Positions 18,717 to 27,579 of a DNA stretch of 64,000 nt are shown here, in pieces. Within the stretch, counting starts at the first letter, position 1. Each line of letters opens with the position of its first letter. The stretch is from Cerasicoccus arenae. Its GTDB lineage: Bacteria; Verrucomicrobiota; Verrucomicrobiia; Opitutales; Cerasicoccaceae. Below the pieces are notes generated by a model, which was not told where the DNA came from, made no database searches, and saw only the letters and a program-made list of their open reading frames with translations. Both the position numbers and the translations under genes were made by a program. Where the stretch lies: assembly GCF_014651635.1 (NCBI RefSeq), contig NZ_BMXG01000001.1, positions 163,080-227,079 on the forward strand, read 5' to 3'.

Positions 18717-19201
18717 GTTGTTTCTGAAATCTGATTTTTAATGCGTCTTCGTCGCTTAATCACCAGCAAACTACTCATAGGAGTTGGGTGGCGAGGTTGA
18801 GGCCGATTCGGTGGCGGCGATTTGGGTTCGTAGCGGTAGGTCGAGCGATGGATGCCCAACCAGCGACAGACTTGTCTCCCGGAACACTGCAGCGCAGCAA
18901 GCACCTTGGCGGCGACGCTGTGCTGGCGCTCCGGGCTCAGACTTTTTTTTTCCAAGGCGATCTCCAGGGCCTTAATCTGAAAAAACTGATCGGCCACGAT
19001 CTTCTTGAGCTGATCCGATTCCCTTTCTAGATCCTTTAAACGCTGGGCCTCCTTCACGCCCATGTTGCCATACTTTTCTTTCCAGCGATAATCAGTCTGC
19101 GTGCTCATGCCATGCCCTCGGCAGGCATCTTCAACTTTCATCCCTTCGCTGGCGCGAAGGATGCGGATAATCTGGTCGTGGCTACGACGTCCTCTTTTCA
19201 T
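18611..19201 (-). pseudogene. Degenerate IS3-family transposase (orfA plus start of orfB)
   Basis: The first ~90 residues are a typical IS3 OrfA: RGRRSHDQIIRILRASEG, a helix-turn-helix around VEDACRGHGMSTQTDYRWK, and a leucine-zipper-like LKDLERESDQLKKIV. It runs in frame into an OrfB N-terminus (SPERQHSVAAKVLAALQCSG, CRWLGIHRSTYRYE) and then degenerates with no DDE catalytic core. A CCCCCTGAAACTGG-like sequence around 19250-19275 (minus strand reading) may be the remaining terminal inverted repeat. The element is therefore truncated and immobile. Confidence 0.8.
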
Positions 19202-19285
19202 ATGATTTCTCGGTATTAGATGACCGAAAATCTTCTCACTAGCAATGGGCCAGTTTCAGGGGGCCCTGCCACCTCGACATTCAAA

Positions 19286-19800
19286 ATCAGCATGCTGCCG
19301 CTAACAGACAGCAGCAAGCGCGGCAGAGGCAGTCGTTTCGATCGAAATTGGTAGTGTCCCTGCAACACGCTTTCATGGCCACAAAACAACATTCGATGCG
19401 GCTGCGTTGTTTATATAGCGTTTTTCGTTTGGAATACTTACTGCTCTATTTCTTGCCAGGAATGACGGCTTTAATACCCGCATTGGTGAGAATTTAGCGG
19501 AACGCGTCGGTGCCGTAACCTTTCTCTGTGAGCATTGCTTTAGTCTATGCCCCGGCGATAACTTTTTCGGGCAATGTGCAATCGTTTCCTGGCCACCGGT
19601 GAGCAAAAGCTTGAAAGGTCGACCCAAAGTATCACATAATAGATGCATTATGGCGCTTGGGGATCCTTGATCAGTCGTTCAAAAATGGATTTCCATACGC
19701 CTCTTTGAGCCACCGACTCAAGTGTTTATGTACGTTCTTCCAGTTGCCATAGCGTTCAGGCAAGTCTTGCCCATGCACACCACTACGCAGAAATGAATGT
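19286..19800 (-). pseudogene. Degenerate IS5-family transposase remnant
   Basis: Read on the minus strand in shifting frames, the segment gives HGQDLPERYGNWKNVHKHL then SRWLKEAYGNPF (from about 19800), HLLCDTLGRPFKLLLTGGQ (about 19590-19650), LTEKGYGTDAFR, ILTNAGIKAVIPGKK and YKQRSRIECCF. These are consecutive blocks of IS5-type transposases. In-frame stops, frameshifts and a missing block between the N-terminal domain and the CDTLGRP motif show it is dead. It directly adjoins the IS3 remnant. The 260 bases beyond it, up to 20060, hold no gene that I can recognise. Confidence 0.8.
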
Positions 19801-20060
19801 CAATCGGGCCTAGCAACACTGAACTGTGCTGGCTATTTTTGGGGAACGAGGGGAGATTTTCCGAAAAACACATAACTAAATCATAACCGAATTTCATAAA
19901 CTATTGATCATCATAGAACCGCGCAATCCTGATCGGCCACATCATTACTTTTTCGCCCTCCCAGTATGGAGGTCTTATTTTATAACTAAGACACTTGGCT
20001 TGAGCGAGTTTCGGCGATTTCAGAAAACAGGCACTTCTCAGCCGAAATCTACAGTGCGTG

Positions 20061-21845
20061 CTAATAACCGAGAGCAAGGCCTTCACGGCGCGGATCCGCC
20101 GCACCCTCCAGCCAGCCAGAATCGTTGATGCGAATCGCTTGCACGGAACCAACGGCCTGCGAATCTATAAGTTGATAGCCCATCCCCTCCAGCGATTCCT
20201 TTAATGCTTGATCACGGTAGAGTGGAGACTCGATTTCTGGATCTCGATTACGTGCGACAACACGTGGTGCGTTGATTGCCTCTTGTAGCTCCAGCTCTCG
20301 ATCAAACACGTTAAGCAAAACATTGAGCGTGACCCCGATTATGCGACTGCCACCGGGTGAACCCAACGCCAAGACAGGCTTACCGTCGCGTAAAACAATT
20401 GTTGGTGACATACTTGATCGAGGACGTTTGCCACCTTGCGGCGCATTAGGTGTCAGTTCGCCATCGCTGTCCTTGGCGTGTGCATTAAAATCTGTCATCT
20501 CGTTGTTGAGTAAAAACCCGCGATTTTCCACAAGCAGACCACAGCCAAAATGCTGCTCCAGCGTCGAGGTAATCGATAAGATGTTCCGATTTTTATCCAC
20601 AATCGTGAAATGTGTCGTGTAAGGACTTTCTTCGCGCGTAGCATTAGTGGTAGCAACGCCTTTGTAAGGATTTCCCGCACTCACTGGAGTGCTGAGCCCT
20701 TGATTTGGTTTTAATTCACCAATGCGCTTTTGAGCGTAACTCTTGGAAATTAACACATCTGTCGGAACAGACACAAAATCAGAATCCGCCATGAACGCAT
20801 TACGATCTGCAAAAGCCAAGTTTTGCACGTCAATCAGAGTATGAAGCTGCTCCGCCGTCCACTCTCCATTAAACGCAGCCCCTTGGCTCTCAAGCATATT
20901 GAGCATCAAAGCCAAACTAGCGCCACCGCTGGATGGCATATCCATCCCGCAGATCGTATAGCCACGATAATTACTAACAACTGGTTCTCGGCGAATGGGT
21001 TTATAATCAGCAAGGTCTGCCATGGACATGGCACCCGGATTCTCTTTGCTCTCGTTAACCGTAGCAACGATGTCTTGCGCAATAGGTCCTTTGTAAAACA
21101 CCGAAACACCTTCCCGACCAATCAATCTAAGCGTAGCTGCCAGTTCTGGGTTACGGCAAATGTCTCCAGCTTGGAGTGGACCACCGCCGGGACGACTAAA
21201 GAGTTTTTGTGTTTCCGGGAATTTCGAAAGCCGTCTCCAATGAGCTGCCAAATTGCGGGCAAAGGGCTCTGTTATAATAAAACCTGTTTCGGCAATTCTA
21301 GCAGCAGGCTCTACCGCTTCTGCCATGCTTATAGTGCCGTATTCGTCCAATAAATATGCCAGAGCGGCGAGCGTACCAGGTACACCAGCCGCACGACCAC
21401 CGTCGATCCGAGAGGAAAACTTATCGACCTTGCCATTGATACCGACAAACAGATCAGGCTCGGCCGCATCAGGTGCCGTCTCCCGTCCATCAAGGGTAAA
21501 GACTTCCTCTTCTTTGGAATCGTAGGCCACGGCGAAAAGGCCGCCGCCAATACCACTAGCGTAAGGCTCCGTAACAGTCAGAACAAACTGCACTACGACT
21601 GCCGCATCGAAAGCATTTCCACCCTTACGCAGGACATCAAGCCCCGCCATTGTGGCCTCGAACGAAGAACTAGTAACCATTCCATTTTGCGCAAGAAAGG
21701 CACCGCTCGAACCGGGCCCAAAACGAACCCCGATCTCCCGTGAGACATCCGGGTCTGAAGGATCATACTTTGCGTTGCAAAGTATAGCGAAAAAGCAAGC
21801 GTACACCAGCGCCAGGCGAGAGAGAAAAGAAAAATTAAGTGACAC
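20061..21845 (-). CDS. ggt: Gamma-glutamyltranspeptidase (secreted), copy 1
   Basis: 594-residue periplasmic/extracellular enzyme that cleaves gamma-glutamyl bonds of glutathione and related peptides. A signal peptide (FSFLSRLALVYACFFAILCNA) is followed by the large-subunit start (DVLRKGGNAFDAAVVVQ) and GIGGGLFAVAYD. The autocatalytic processing site and nucleophile are in SPYTTHFTIVDK, and the oxyanion region is GSPGGSRIIG. GTG start. It is the last gene of a five-gene minus-strand operon headed by the exported enolase-superfamily gene at 25833; the gap to the preceding gene is 6 bases. A second GGT gene lies at 28265. Confidence 0.93.
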   Translation of the reverse strand: MSLNFSFLSRLALVYACFFAILCNAKYDPSDPDVSREIGVRFGPGSSGAFLAQNGMVTSSSFEATMAGLDVLRKGGNAFDAAVVVQFVLTVTEPYASGIGGGLFAVAYDSKEEEVFTLDGRETAPDAAEPDLFVGINGKVDKFSSRIDGGRAAGVPGTLAALAYLLDEYGTISMAEAVEPAARIAETGFIITEPFARNLAAHWRRLSKFPETQKLFSRPGGGPLQAGDICRNPELAATLRLIGREGVSVFYKGPIAQDIVATVNESKENPGAMSMADLADYKPIRREPVVSNYRGYTICGMDMPSSGGASLALMLNMLESQGAAFNGEWTAEQLHTLIDVQNLAFADRNAFMADSDFVSVPTDVLISKSYAQKRIGELKPNQGLSTPVSAGNPYKGVATTNATREESPYTTHFTIVDKNRNILSITSTLEQHFGCGLLVENRGFLLNNEMTDFNAHAKDSDGELTPNAPQGGKRPRSSMSPTIVLRDGKPVLALGSPGGSRIIGVTLNVLLNVFDRELELQEAINAPRVVARNRDPEIESPLYRDQALKESLEGMGYQLIDSQAVGSVQAIRINDSGWLEGAADPRREGLALGY

Positions 21846-21851
21846 GTAAGA

Positions 21852-22580
21852 TCAACGAATGGGGTTTTTATCCGTTACGGAAATGCGATCAATCAAGAAT
21901 TCTTCGCCAGATCCATCGAAGCGACCAGAGAAGCCAAGACGCAAATAATTACCATTACGGTCCGGGCTAATTTCACCAGATCCAAGCGGAATAAAAGGCC
22001 CATCGGCAAGGCGGTAGTGTAACTTAAAGCGATCTTTACCTTTGTCCAGCTCAAGCACAAAAGTAACCGGTTCAGATTGAGTGCTGGTAAAGGCCGGCAT
22101 GCTGGCTGAATCTTCAGCACCCTTACCAAAACCTTCACCTGTGACGACCACTTGATCTTCAGCTGTCCGCTGGAGATTAATCTGAGCCGTCACAAAAGGA
22201 CGACGTTCATGGGCCTTATCTACGAAGCCCACACGCATGGTTTCAGTTGCTTTACTACCGGTAAAATGCCAGCCCGCGATTTCAACAATGAGCCAAACAT
22301 GATCAAGCCCGTGCGCGGTGATTGGCTCGATTTCGACGAAGGCGTTACTAACGTTTCCCGGCCGACGATTCAACCGGTAGTGGCCTTCTCCATCAGCAAA
22401 CGAATCGCTAAAATCCGCAGACCATTCAGCGTTCTTCAAGCCTTGAGATTTAGATAGTGGCGTCCCACTCGGATCACTGAATTGCCACTCGTAAAGAGGC
22501 TCCACCTTGGAACCGCTAGCCGACGTAATTGCGGCCAGCAGTATCCAAATAGAGGCAAGAATTGATTTTGAAAATAGCAT
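21852..22580 (-). CDS. Secreted hypothetical protein, beta-sandwich-like
   Basis: 242 residues with a signal peptide (MLFSKSILASIWILLAAITS). The rest alternates short polar strands (LYEWQFSDPSGTPLSK, VWLIVEIAGWHFTG, VTFVLELDKGKDRFKLHYR, LRLGFSGRFDGSGEEFLIDR) in the manner of LamG/concanavalin-like lectin or glucanase folds. No catalytic residues can be named. An alternative GTG start at 22601 adds 7 residues. It sits between the PEP-CTERM protein and GGT in one operon, so a role outside the cytoplasm, such as binding or displaying substrate, is plausible. Confidence 0.7.
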   Translation of the reverse strand: MLFSKSILASIWILLAAITSASGSKVEPLYEWQFSDPSGTPLSKSQGLKNAEWSADFSDSFADGEGHYRLNRRPGNVSNAFVEIEPITAHGLDHVWLIVEIAGWHFTGSKATETMRVGFVDKAHERRPFVTAQINLQRTAEDQVVVTGEGFGKGAEDSASMPAFTSTQSEPVTFVLELDKGKDRFKLHYRLADGPFIPLGSGEISPDRNGNYLRLGFSGRFDGSGEEFLIDRISVTDKNPIR

Positions 22581-22604
22581 ATATGATGATGCGAGATGCA
22601 CCGA

Positions 22605-23414
22605 TTAGATACTACGGCGACGTAAAACACCCAAAACCAATGCCATCAGAGCGAAGATCATCGCATACTGGGACGGCTCTGGCACAGCGGCAAAGTTTAC
22701 ATCATCAATCGCCAGACCTTGGTCTACACCAGTGCTATTACTGTCAAACCAACGGATGATGAGTGTCTCACCTTGCGACCAACCGATGTTGGAAACTATT
22801 TCCGGGCTGAAGACAGTTTGGTTTTCAGGTAACGTGCCATCAAGATCGCCCAAATCAGTGCCATCATAGATGCTGTCAAAATCCAACGCATCAATATCAG
22901 TCCATGTACCACTCGTTGCGTCAGTGGCACCGACTTGATAAGATACTATGAGCTGATTGTTCTGGCCGGAATCGCTGTCGTACCACTGCTCGCCAATATA
23001 TCCGAGAGAGAAACTTATTAGTTCAATACCCGTGTTATTGACCAGCTCCAGATACATGATCATACTACCGCTATCGGTGGCAGGCTTCGTGCCTAGCGCG
23101 CCATTGATGGCACTGGCTGAAGTGCGCCACTGAAAGAGCTGAATGCCCGATGAATTTCCGCTGGTGATGCGATAGTCCGAGGGAGCCGAATCTGTGGCGA
23201 ATTGATATACGGACCATCCGGAAAAAACAGAGTCATCAGTCCAGGTTTCCGTGCTCGCTCCAGAAGGAAGCCCCGCGTTAAAATCTTGGCTCAGCGTATC
23301 ACCAGGCGTTGTATATGATTGAGAGGCGGAGAGTTGCGGCGCAAGTGCAGCACCTATCGTTAGTGCGAGGATATAGCCTCGAAACTTGGTTAGTGGTAGT
23401 GCTTCATTCTTCAT
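22605..23414 (-). CDS. PEP-CTERM sorting-domain protein
   Basis: 269-residue exported surface protein. It has an N-terminal signal peptide (FRGYILALTIGAALAPQLSA), a Thr/Ser/Asp-rich body ending in DQGLAIDDVNFAAVPEP, then a transmembrane helix (YAMIFALMALVLGV) and a basic tail RRRS. VPEP plus helix plus Arg cluster is the PEP-CTERM signal, recognised by exosortase EpsH/XrtA-type enzymes for release to exopolysaccharide or the surface. No exosortase gene is in the window. It is the third gene of the operon, so its product may accompany GGT outside the cell. Confidence 0.88.
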   Translation of the reverse strand: MKNEALPLTKFRGYILALTIGAALAPQLSASQSYTTPGDTLSQDFNAGLPSGASTETWTDDSVFSGWSVYQFATDSAPSDYRITSGNSSGIQLFQWRTSASAINGALGTKPATDSGSMIMYLELVNNTGIELISFSLGYIGEQWYDSDSGQNNQLIVSYQVGATDATSGTWTDIDALDFDSIYDGTDLGDLDGTLPENQTVFSPEIVSNIGWSQGETLIIRWFDSNSTGVDQGLAIDDVNFAAVPEPSQYAMIFALMALVLGVLRRRSI

Positions 23415-23441
23415 GTCTATACTGGTTTTGAGTTTTGGTAT

Positions 23442-24485
23442 TTAGAGACTGCGGCAAGGTTCGGCGAAGTCACCGGTGTAAAGTTGCTTGATGCATGATG
23501 GCAGGCTGAGCTCGCTCATGAGCCGCACGCCTGGCTTGGCGATAAGTAAGCGGGGAATGGCATTCACGAGTGCCGAAACGGTCGCGATGTCGCCAGCAAC
23601 ACCTTGGGTAATCGTCGCTTCGATTGGCGGTTCGGAATCCAAGCGAATGGTGTCATGGGGGTCTTTCGCACCTTGATACATTTTCAGGTCAAAATGGATA
23701 GGATAGCCCTCAACACTCTCAGCTTTAACAATCTGGTGCAAGCCGGCAGTCTGCCCGGCCTCGACGGTGAAATAATCGGTAACTATCGTCTCAGTGGCAA
23801 CGACTGCATCGATCTCCTCGGTAATCGGACCAACCTCCCAGCCCAGCGCGTGGGCAACGAGCATCAGGGATTCCTGGAAGCCCGCATGGCCAGCTTTACC
23901 CGCTGCACCCAAGGCACGAAATTCATCTGGAGCCAAGCCGCTGCCGACTTTTTTCTGCAAAGGTCCACGTCGAGTAGAAGCATTAACTACACGTTCGCCG
24001 TAGACTCCAGTCACTTCAGCACACACGCCACTTAGGCAAATCGGCAGCACATCGAGCACGAAACCTGGATTCACCCCGGTACCCAATATCCGGCCACCAG
24101 TTGCTTCGCACATTGCGTTGACGCTCGCGGTCTCCTCCGGCGCACGAAGCGCAGGAAAAAGTAATTCTTCACAAGAGGATACAACCGCCACCCCGCGCTC
24201 AAGCATTGGCATACATTGCAGTAGCGAAGTCGCCGCCTTCGAGCCGGCGGTGTGAAGCACTGCATCTACGGACTGACCAGCTATAAGTTCTTCGAACGTT
24301 TCGTAAGCATAGGCATTCGCCAAGGCAGGCAGGCCAGTGATAGTGGCAAGATCCTTACCGACGATATTTGGAGAAATATCTATTGCGCCTACGATCTCAA
24401 TCCAAGGCTTGCGAGCCATGAGCTTGAGACAAGAAATGCCGATTGGTCCGAGCCCAAATTGAGCAACTTTAATTTTCTGATTCAT
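23442..24485 (-). CDS. DapB-like NAD(P)-dependent dehydrogenase (2,4-diaminopentanoate dehydrogenase family)
   Basis: 347-residue cytoplasmic oxidoreductase. The Rossmann motif is QFGLGPIG near residue 10, followed by IEIVGAIDISPNIVGKDL and a substrate half with TGVNPGFVLDVLPI and GVYGERVVNASTRRGPLQKK. It is longer than DapB and fits the group that includes Ord (2,4-diaminopentanoate dehydrogenase), whose members act on diverse amino acids. It overlaps the upstream enolase-superfamily gene by 17 bases, so the two are translationally coupled. Actual substrate unknown; an amino acid or its derivative released by the pathway is likely. Confidence 0.78.
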   Translation of the reverse strand: MNQKIKVAQFGLGPIGISCLKLMARKPWIEIVGAIDISPNIVGKDLATITGLPALANAYAYETFEELIAGQSVDAVLHTAGSKAATSLLQCMPMLERGVAVVSSCEELLFPALRAPEETASVNAMCEATGGRILGTGVNPGFVLDVLPICLSGVCAEVTGVYGERVVNASTRRGPLQKKVGSGLAPDEFRALGAAGKAGHAGFQESLMLVAHALGWEVGPITEEIDAVVATETIVTDYFTVEAGQTAGLHQIVKAESVEGYPIHFDLKMYQGAKDPHDTIRLDSEPPIEATITQGVAGDIATVSALVNAIPRLLIAKPGVRLMSELSLPSCIKQLYTGDFAEPCRSL

Positions 24486-25833
24486 TACTATTGGTGGTTA
24501 TTTGATGGAAATTCAAGACGAAGGGCTCTAACGCCTCACGGTCCAATCCAGTCCCCAAGCCGGATGCGTTCGGACCAACAAGCGTGCGTGTTCCTCGACG
24601 ATACAGCAGTGGGTTAGTTGCTGGATTGACCGTTATAGCGCGACGTGGCACAGCACCGGTCATGTAATCCAAACGAGGCAGACAATAGCCGAGTTGATGG
24701 TTGGCCCAAGCACCTACATCACTCATTAGCACGCCACCCACATACACTTCCCAATCGGTTTTTTTTTCGTGTAGGTACTCCGCCATCCGCAGGGATTCCA
24801 TAAGTCCTCCCGCTTTTTGAATTTTAATATTTATCTGATCGACCGCATCCAGTGCGACGAGCTTTCGAACATCCTCCAAGTCCCAAACACTTTCGTCTGC
24901 CATGATTAAAATTTCGAAAGGATCCTCCTGAGCCCATTGCCGCGTGTGTCTGGTGACTTCCGCCAGCGCCTCGAAATCGTCTTCTCGTGTTGGCTGTTCA
25001 CAAATGAAGCGCCCCTGATAATTCGTTTCCCGCAGCATCTCACGAATCTGCCCGAGCGCTTCAAGCGCATGCGATGCATCTTTCCAACCTTGATTCACAT
25101 CAACGAATATTTCCAGATCGGGACGCATGCCAACGATAGCTAAGGCCGTGGCGCGCAGCATCCCCAACTCCGCCTCTTCGTCACCACCAATCTTTAGTCG
25201 GACGCAGCGATGCTCAGCATGAGCCTTGGCAACAGCTTTCTGTGCGTCACTAGACGACAAGCCCAAGCTTTTGGTAACACCGGCAATACGAACGCTGTCG
25301 CGTCGTGTCTCCCCCAAAACCTCATGCAACGGCTTGTCATAAATATCTCCTAACAGAGCCAAGAGCGCCACGTCGAAACCGCAAAGCGTCGCACGCAACT
25401 CACGCCCTTTGGTCGGAGGCTTAGAGTAGCTAAGTCTATAAGCGTTCGCAAATTTCTTCAGCCCCGCCATCAGTTCAACAACGGTTGCTCGATCCGCCAC
25501 GAGGTCATCTCCAGAGAAGCTTACGTCGATCAATAACTCAGCCATCTGCTGAGCTGCAGGCCAGGCATCGCTCATGGGTTCATTGGTCACATTCTTCCGA
25601 GGCAGCATATCGCCCACCCCCTCAGCCGCCTGACCATTTGCTGAACTAGCAGATAGCACAACGAAGATACCAGGCGTAACCGAGCTAGAGCCCTTGGCCG
25701 TACGAAACACCGAGGTACGCGGGATTTTATACTCAATCAGTTCAACTCCAGTGATCGTCCACGCGCTGGCGGAGACATGTACGCTCAACTGGGCGCACAT
25801 CAAAAGCATAAGGAGAATCCTGGAAATTTTCAT
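24469..25833 (-). CDS. Exported enolase-superfamily enzyme (dipeptide epimerase-like)
   Basis: 454 residues. Unusually for this superfamily it starts with a Sec signal peptide (MKISRILLMLLMCAQLSVHV, then SASA). The barrel motifs are Arg212-x-Lys214 (where KxK is usual), Asp245-x-Asn247 (VDVNQGW), Glu279 (ICEQP), Asp313-Glu314 (MADES) and Lys337 (NIKIQK), which give the three metal ligands and a catalytic Lys. The pattern fits the muconate-lactonising/dipeptide-epimerase subgroup; the first Lys-to-Arg change may limit it to one-face chemistry. It heads the operon that includes a secreted GGT. Epimerisation of peptides outside the cytoplasm is inferred. Confidence 0.78.
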   Translation of the reverse strand: MKISRILLMLLMCAQLSVHVSASAWTITGVELIEYKIPRTSVFRTAKGSSSVTPGIFVVLSASSANGQAAEGVGDMLPRKNVTNEPMSDAWPAAQQMAELLIDVSFSGDDLVADRATVVELMAGLKKFANAYRLSYSKPPTKGRELRATLCGFDVALLALLGDIYDKPLHEVLGETRRDSVRIAGVTKSLGLSSSDAQKAVAKAHAEHRCVRLKIGGDEEAELGMLRATALAIVGMRPDLEIFVDVNQGWKDASHALEALGQIREMLRETNYQGRFICEQPTREDDFEALAEVTRHTRQWAQEDPFEILIMADESVWDLEDVRKLVALDAVDQINIKIQKAGGLMESLRMAEYLHEKKTDWEVYVGGVLMSDVGAWANHQLGYCLPRLDYMTGAVPRRAITVNPATNPLLYRRGTRTLVGPNASGLGTGLDREALEPFVLNFHQITTNSNESEN

Positions 25834-25845
25834 TTACCATCACTA

Positions 25846-25861
25846 AGCACATTCGATGCCA
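25846..25861 (-). promoter_or_regulatory. Candidate sigma-54 promoter of the minus-strand GGT operon
   Basis: Minus-strand sequence TGGCATCGAATGTGCT has GG and GC separated by exactly 10 bases, as in the -24/-12 consensus TGGCAC-N5-TTGC. Only the third base of the TTGC element deviates clearly. The predicted start point is about 25835, two bases before the ATG at 25833, so either the transcript is nearly leaderless or translation begins at an internal Met. It lies about 150 bases downstream of a 17-bp element at 26004. Confidence 0.6.
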
Positions 25862-26003
25862 TCAGCAGATAAGAAAAGCCAAACAAGCCATCCAATAAAT
25901 TCGTAAAACACTATATAGAAGCATCTTATAAAAACAAAAACAAGATACCATTAATCGAATGCATTAACATAAACCCCTCAAAAAACTCCATCCAACAACA
26001 AAC

Positions 26004-26020
26004 GTTGACATATCATCAAC
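26004..26020 (+). promoter_or_regulatory. Candidate activator site, enolase-GGT operon
   Basis: GTTGACATATCATCAAC, an interrupted palindrome (GTTGA-N7-TCAAC). It shares 11 invariant positions with elements at 27368 and 31874. It lies just after the activator gene's stop codon and about 150 bases upstream of the -24/-12 site at 25846, in the normal range for sigma-54 enhancers. Confidence 0.5.
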
Positions 26021-26029
26021 ATTTCTGTG

Positions 26030-27367
26030 CTACTCACTTTCCGTGCTGCGCTTATGCATACGGTAGAACTGAGAGCGATCCATCCCCGCTATGCGGGCCG
26101 CCTGCGATAAATTTCCCTGTGCCTGATAAACTGCCTGAGTAAAGTACTGGCGTTCGAACTCTGCCCTTGCCTGCTGGTAGGGTATAATCTCGCCGAGTTC
26201 CCCTAGTGGTGTCCGCGTAGCCGTGTCGCGCACGTAATCAGGTAAGGCCTCAACATCAATAACCTGCTTACTAACCAAAATACTCAGCCGCTCAATCAAG
26301 TGCTCTAACTCTCGCACGTTACCGGGCCAAGGATATCCCGCCAGAACCCGGAGCGCAGCCTCAGAAATCCGCTTTGGCGGATTACCCGGCTGATTAAACC
26401 GCGTTAGAAAGAGATTGGCCAAAAGCAAAATATCACACGGTCGGCGGCGCAGCGGCGGCAGGGTAAGCGTCACCACATTCAAGCGAAAATACAGATCGGC
26501 CCGAAACAGCCCATCATTCACCAATGCGCGTAAATCCTGGTTTGTCGCGGCCACAATACGAGCGGTTGACACTTGCCGCTGGTCCCCCCCGACGCGGGTG
26601 TAGTCGCCATTCTGAAGTACGCGCAACATTTTCGACTGCATTTCCAGCGACATCTCACCTATCTCATCCAGAAACAACGTACCGCCGCTCGCCTGCTCAA
26701 ACTTTCCCTTTCGCATCCCTTCAGCTCCGGTAAAGGAACCCTTCTCGTGACCAAACAGCTCGCTCTCCAGCAGATTCGGCTGAATGGCGGCGCAATTAAC
26801 CTCGATAAAAGGCTGCGTTGAACGGCCGCTGTAGCGGTGAATCGTCTGTGCAATCAACTCCTTGCCAGTGCCCGTCTCGCCTAAGATCAGAATGCGACTA
26901 TCAGTGTTCGCTGCGATATGTGCGAGCTCCAGCAGGCTAAGCATCTCCGGGTCAGCCGTGCAAATGCCATCCTGGAGGGAATGAATTGGGGCTGGCATCG
27001 CGTTCGCCATCTGGCGCTCCATCACACGCCGCAGCCTCGCCAGAAGCTCATCCGCAAGAATCGGACGTGAGATATAATCCGACGCCCCCAACCGTGTGGC
27101 CTCGGCCGGAGTAGACGCATCTCCGTAGGCAGAAATCATTACAATCGGCATCTGACAGCCACTGCTTTTAAGGCGCCGTATTACCTCAAATCCATCCATC
27201 TCCTTCATTACCAAGGTCACAACAACCAGATCCGGCTCCGATTTACGAATCATGCGTACTCCTCGCAGCGGACTGCTACAAGTCGTAACGCTGTATTCGC
27301 GTTTTAGCATGGATCGAATTTCAGAAAGCAGCGGCGGTTGATCATCGATAACAATTACGTTCAGCAT
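26030..27367 (-). CDS. Sigma-54-dependent activator with degenerate receiver domain (NtrC family)
   Basis: 445 residues: receiver-like domain (1-115), AAA+ domain (about 135-370) and Fis-type helix-turn-helix ([16 protein letters not shown]). The AAA+ domain has Walker A GETGTGKE and GSFTGA (210-215, Ser instead of Ala in GAFTGA) and should activate RNA polymerase-sigma-54. In the receiver the phosphorylatable Asp is Thr51 ([13 protein letters not shown]) and the conserved Lys is Arg101, although the acidic pair Asp8-Asp9 remains. It probably does not use ordinary phosphorylation. It lies between the two GGT units and is the obvious candidate regulator. No partner kinase gene is adjacent. Confidence 0.92.
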   Translation of the reverse strand: MLNVIVIDDQPPLLSEIRSMLKREYSVTTCSSPLRGVRMIRKSEPDLVVVTLVMKEMDGFEVIRRLKSSGCQMPIVMISAYGDASTPAEATRLGASDYISRPILADELLARLRRVMERQMANAMPAPIHSLQDGICTADPEMLSLLELAHIAANTDSRILILGETGTGKELIAQTIHRYSGRSTQPFIEVNCAAIQPNLLESELFGHEKGSFTGAEGMRKGKFEQASGGTLFLDEIGEMSLEMQSKMLRVLQNGDYTRVGGDQRQVSTARIVAATNQDLRALVNDGLFRADLYFRLNVVTLTLPPLRRRPCDILLLANLFLTRFNQPGNPPKRISEAALRVLAGYPWPGNVRELEHLIERLSILVSKQVIDVEALPDYVRDTATRTPLGELGEIIPYQQARAEFERQYFTQAVYQAQGNLSQAARIAGMDRSQFYRMHKRSTESE

Positions 27368-27384
27368 GTTGCCATTTAGTCAAC
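27368..27384 (+). promoter_or_regulatory. Candidate activator site, pseudopilin-GGT unit
   Basis: GTTGCCATTTAGTCAAC; 13 of 17 bases equal the element at 31874 and 13 of 17 equal that at 26004. Two further right-half copies (CAGTCAAC ending 27404 and CAGTCAAT ending 27421) follow at about 20- and 17-base steps. It lies about 160 bases upstream of the -24/-12 promoter at 27534 and immediately upstream of the activator's own start codon. Confidence 0.5.
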
Positions 27385-27533
27385 AATTGGGATTTTCAGT
27401 CAACAAAAAACATCAGTCAATTTTTATACAAATCCTTTATTGAAGGTCATTTTTAGACATACTGCTGTAAATAATTTAACATTGCCCTGTTTTTTTGAAC
27501 ATATAGCATAATAGACAACTGACACACATCCCG

Positions 27534-27549
27534 TGGCATGAGGGTTGCT
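27534..27549 (+). promoter_or_regulatory. Sigma-54 (-24/-12) promoter before the pseudopilin gene
   Basis: TGGCATGAGGGTTGCT matches TGGCACG-N4-TTGC(A/T) at all but one position, with GG-N10-GC spacing. The start point should be about 27560. This places the ATG codons at 27538 and 27553 upstream of the transcript and makes 27580 the likely translation start of the pseudopilin. Confidence 0.8.
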
Positions 27550-27579
27550 GATATGGCACCTAATTCATTAAATAACATT

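Noticed and set aside
27538-27579. Longer start for the pseudopilin (ATG 27538 or 27553)
   Set aside because: Both codons lie within or before the sigma-54 promoter's expected start point at about 27560.
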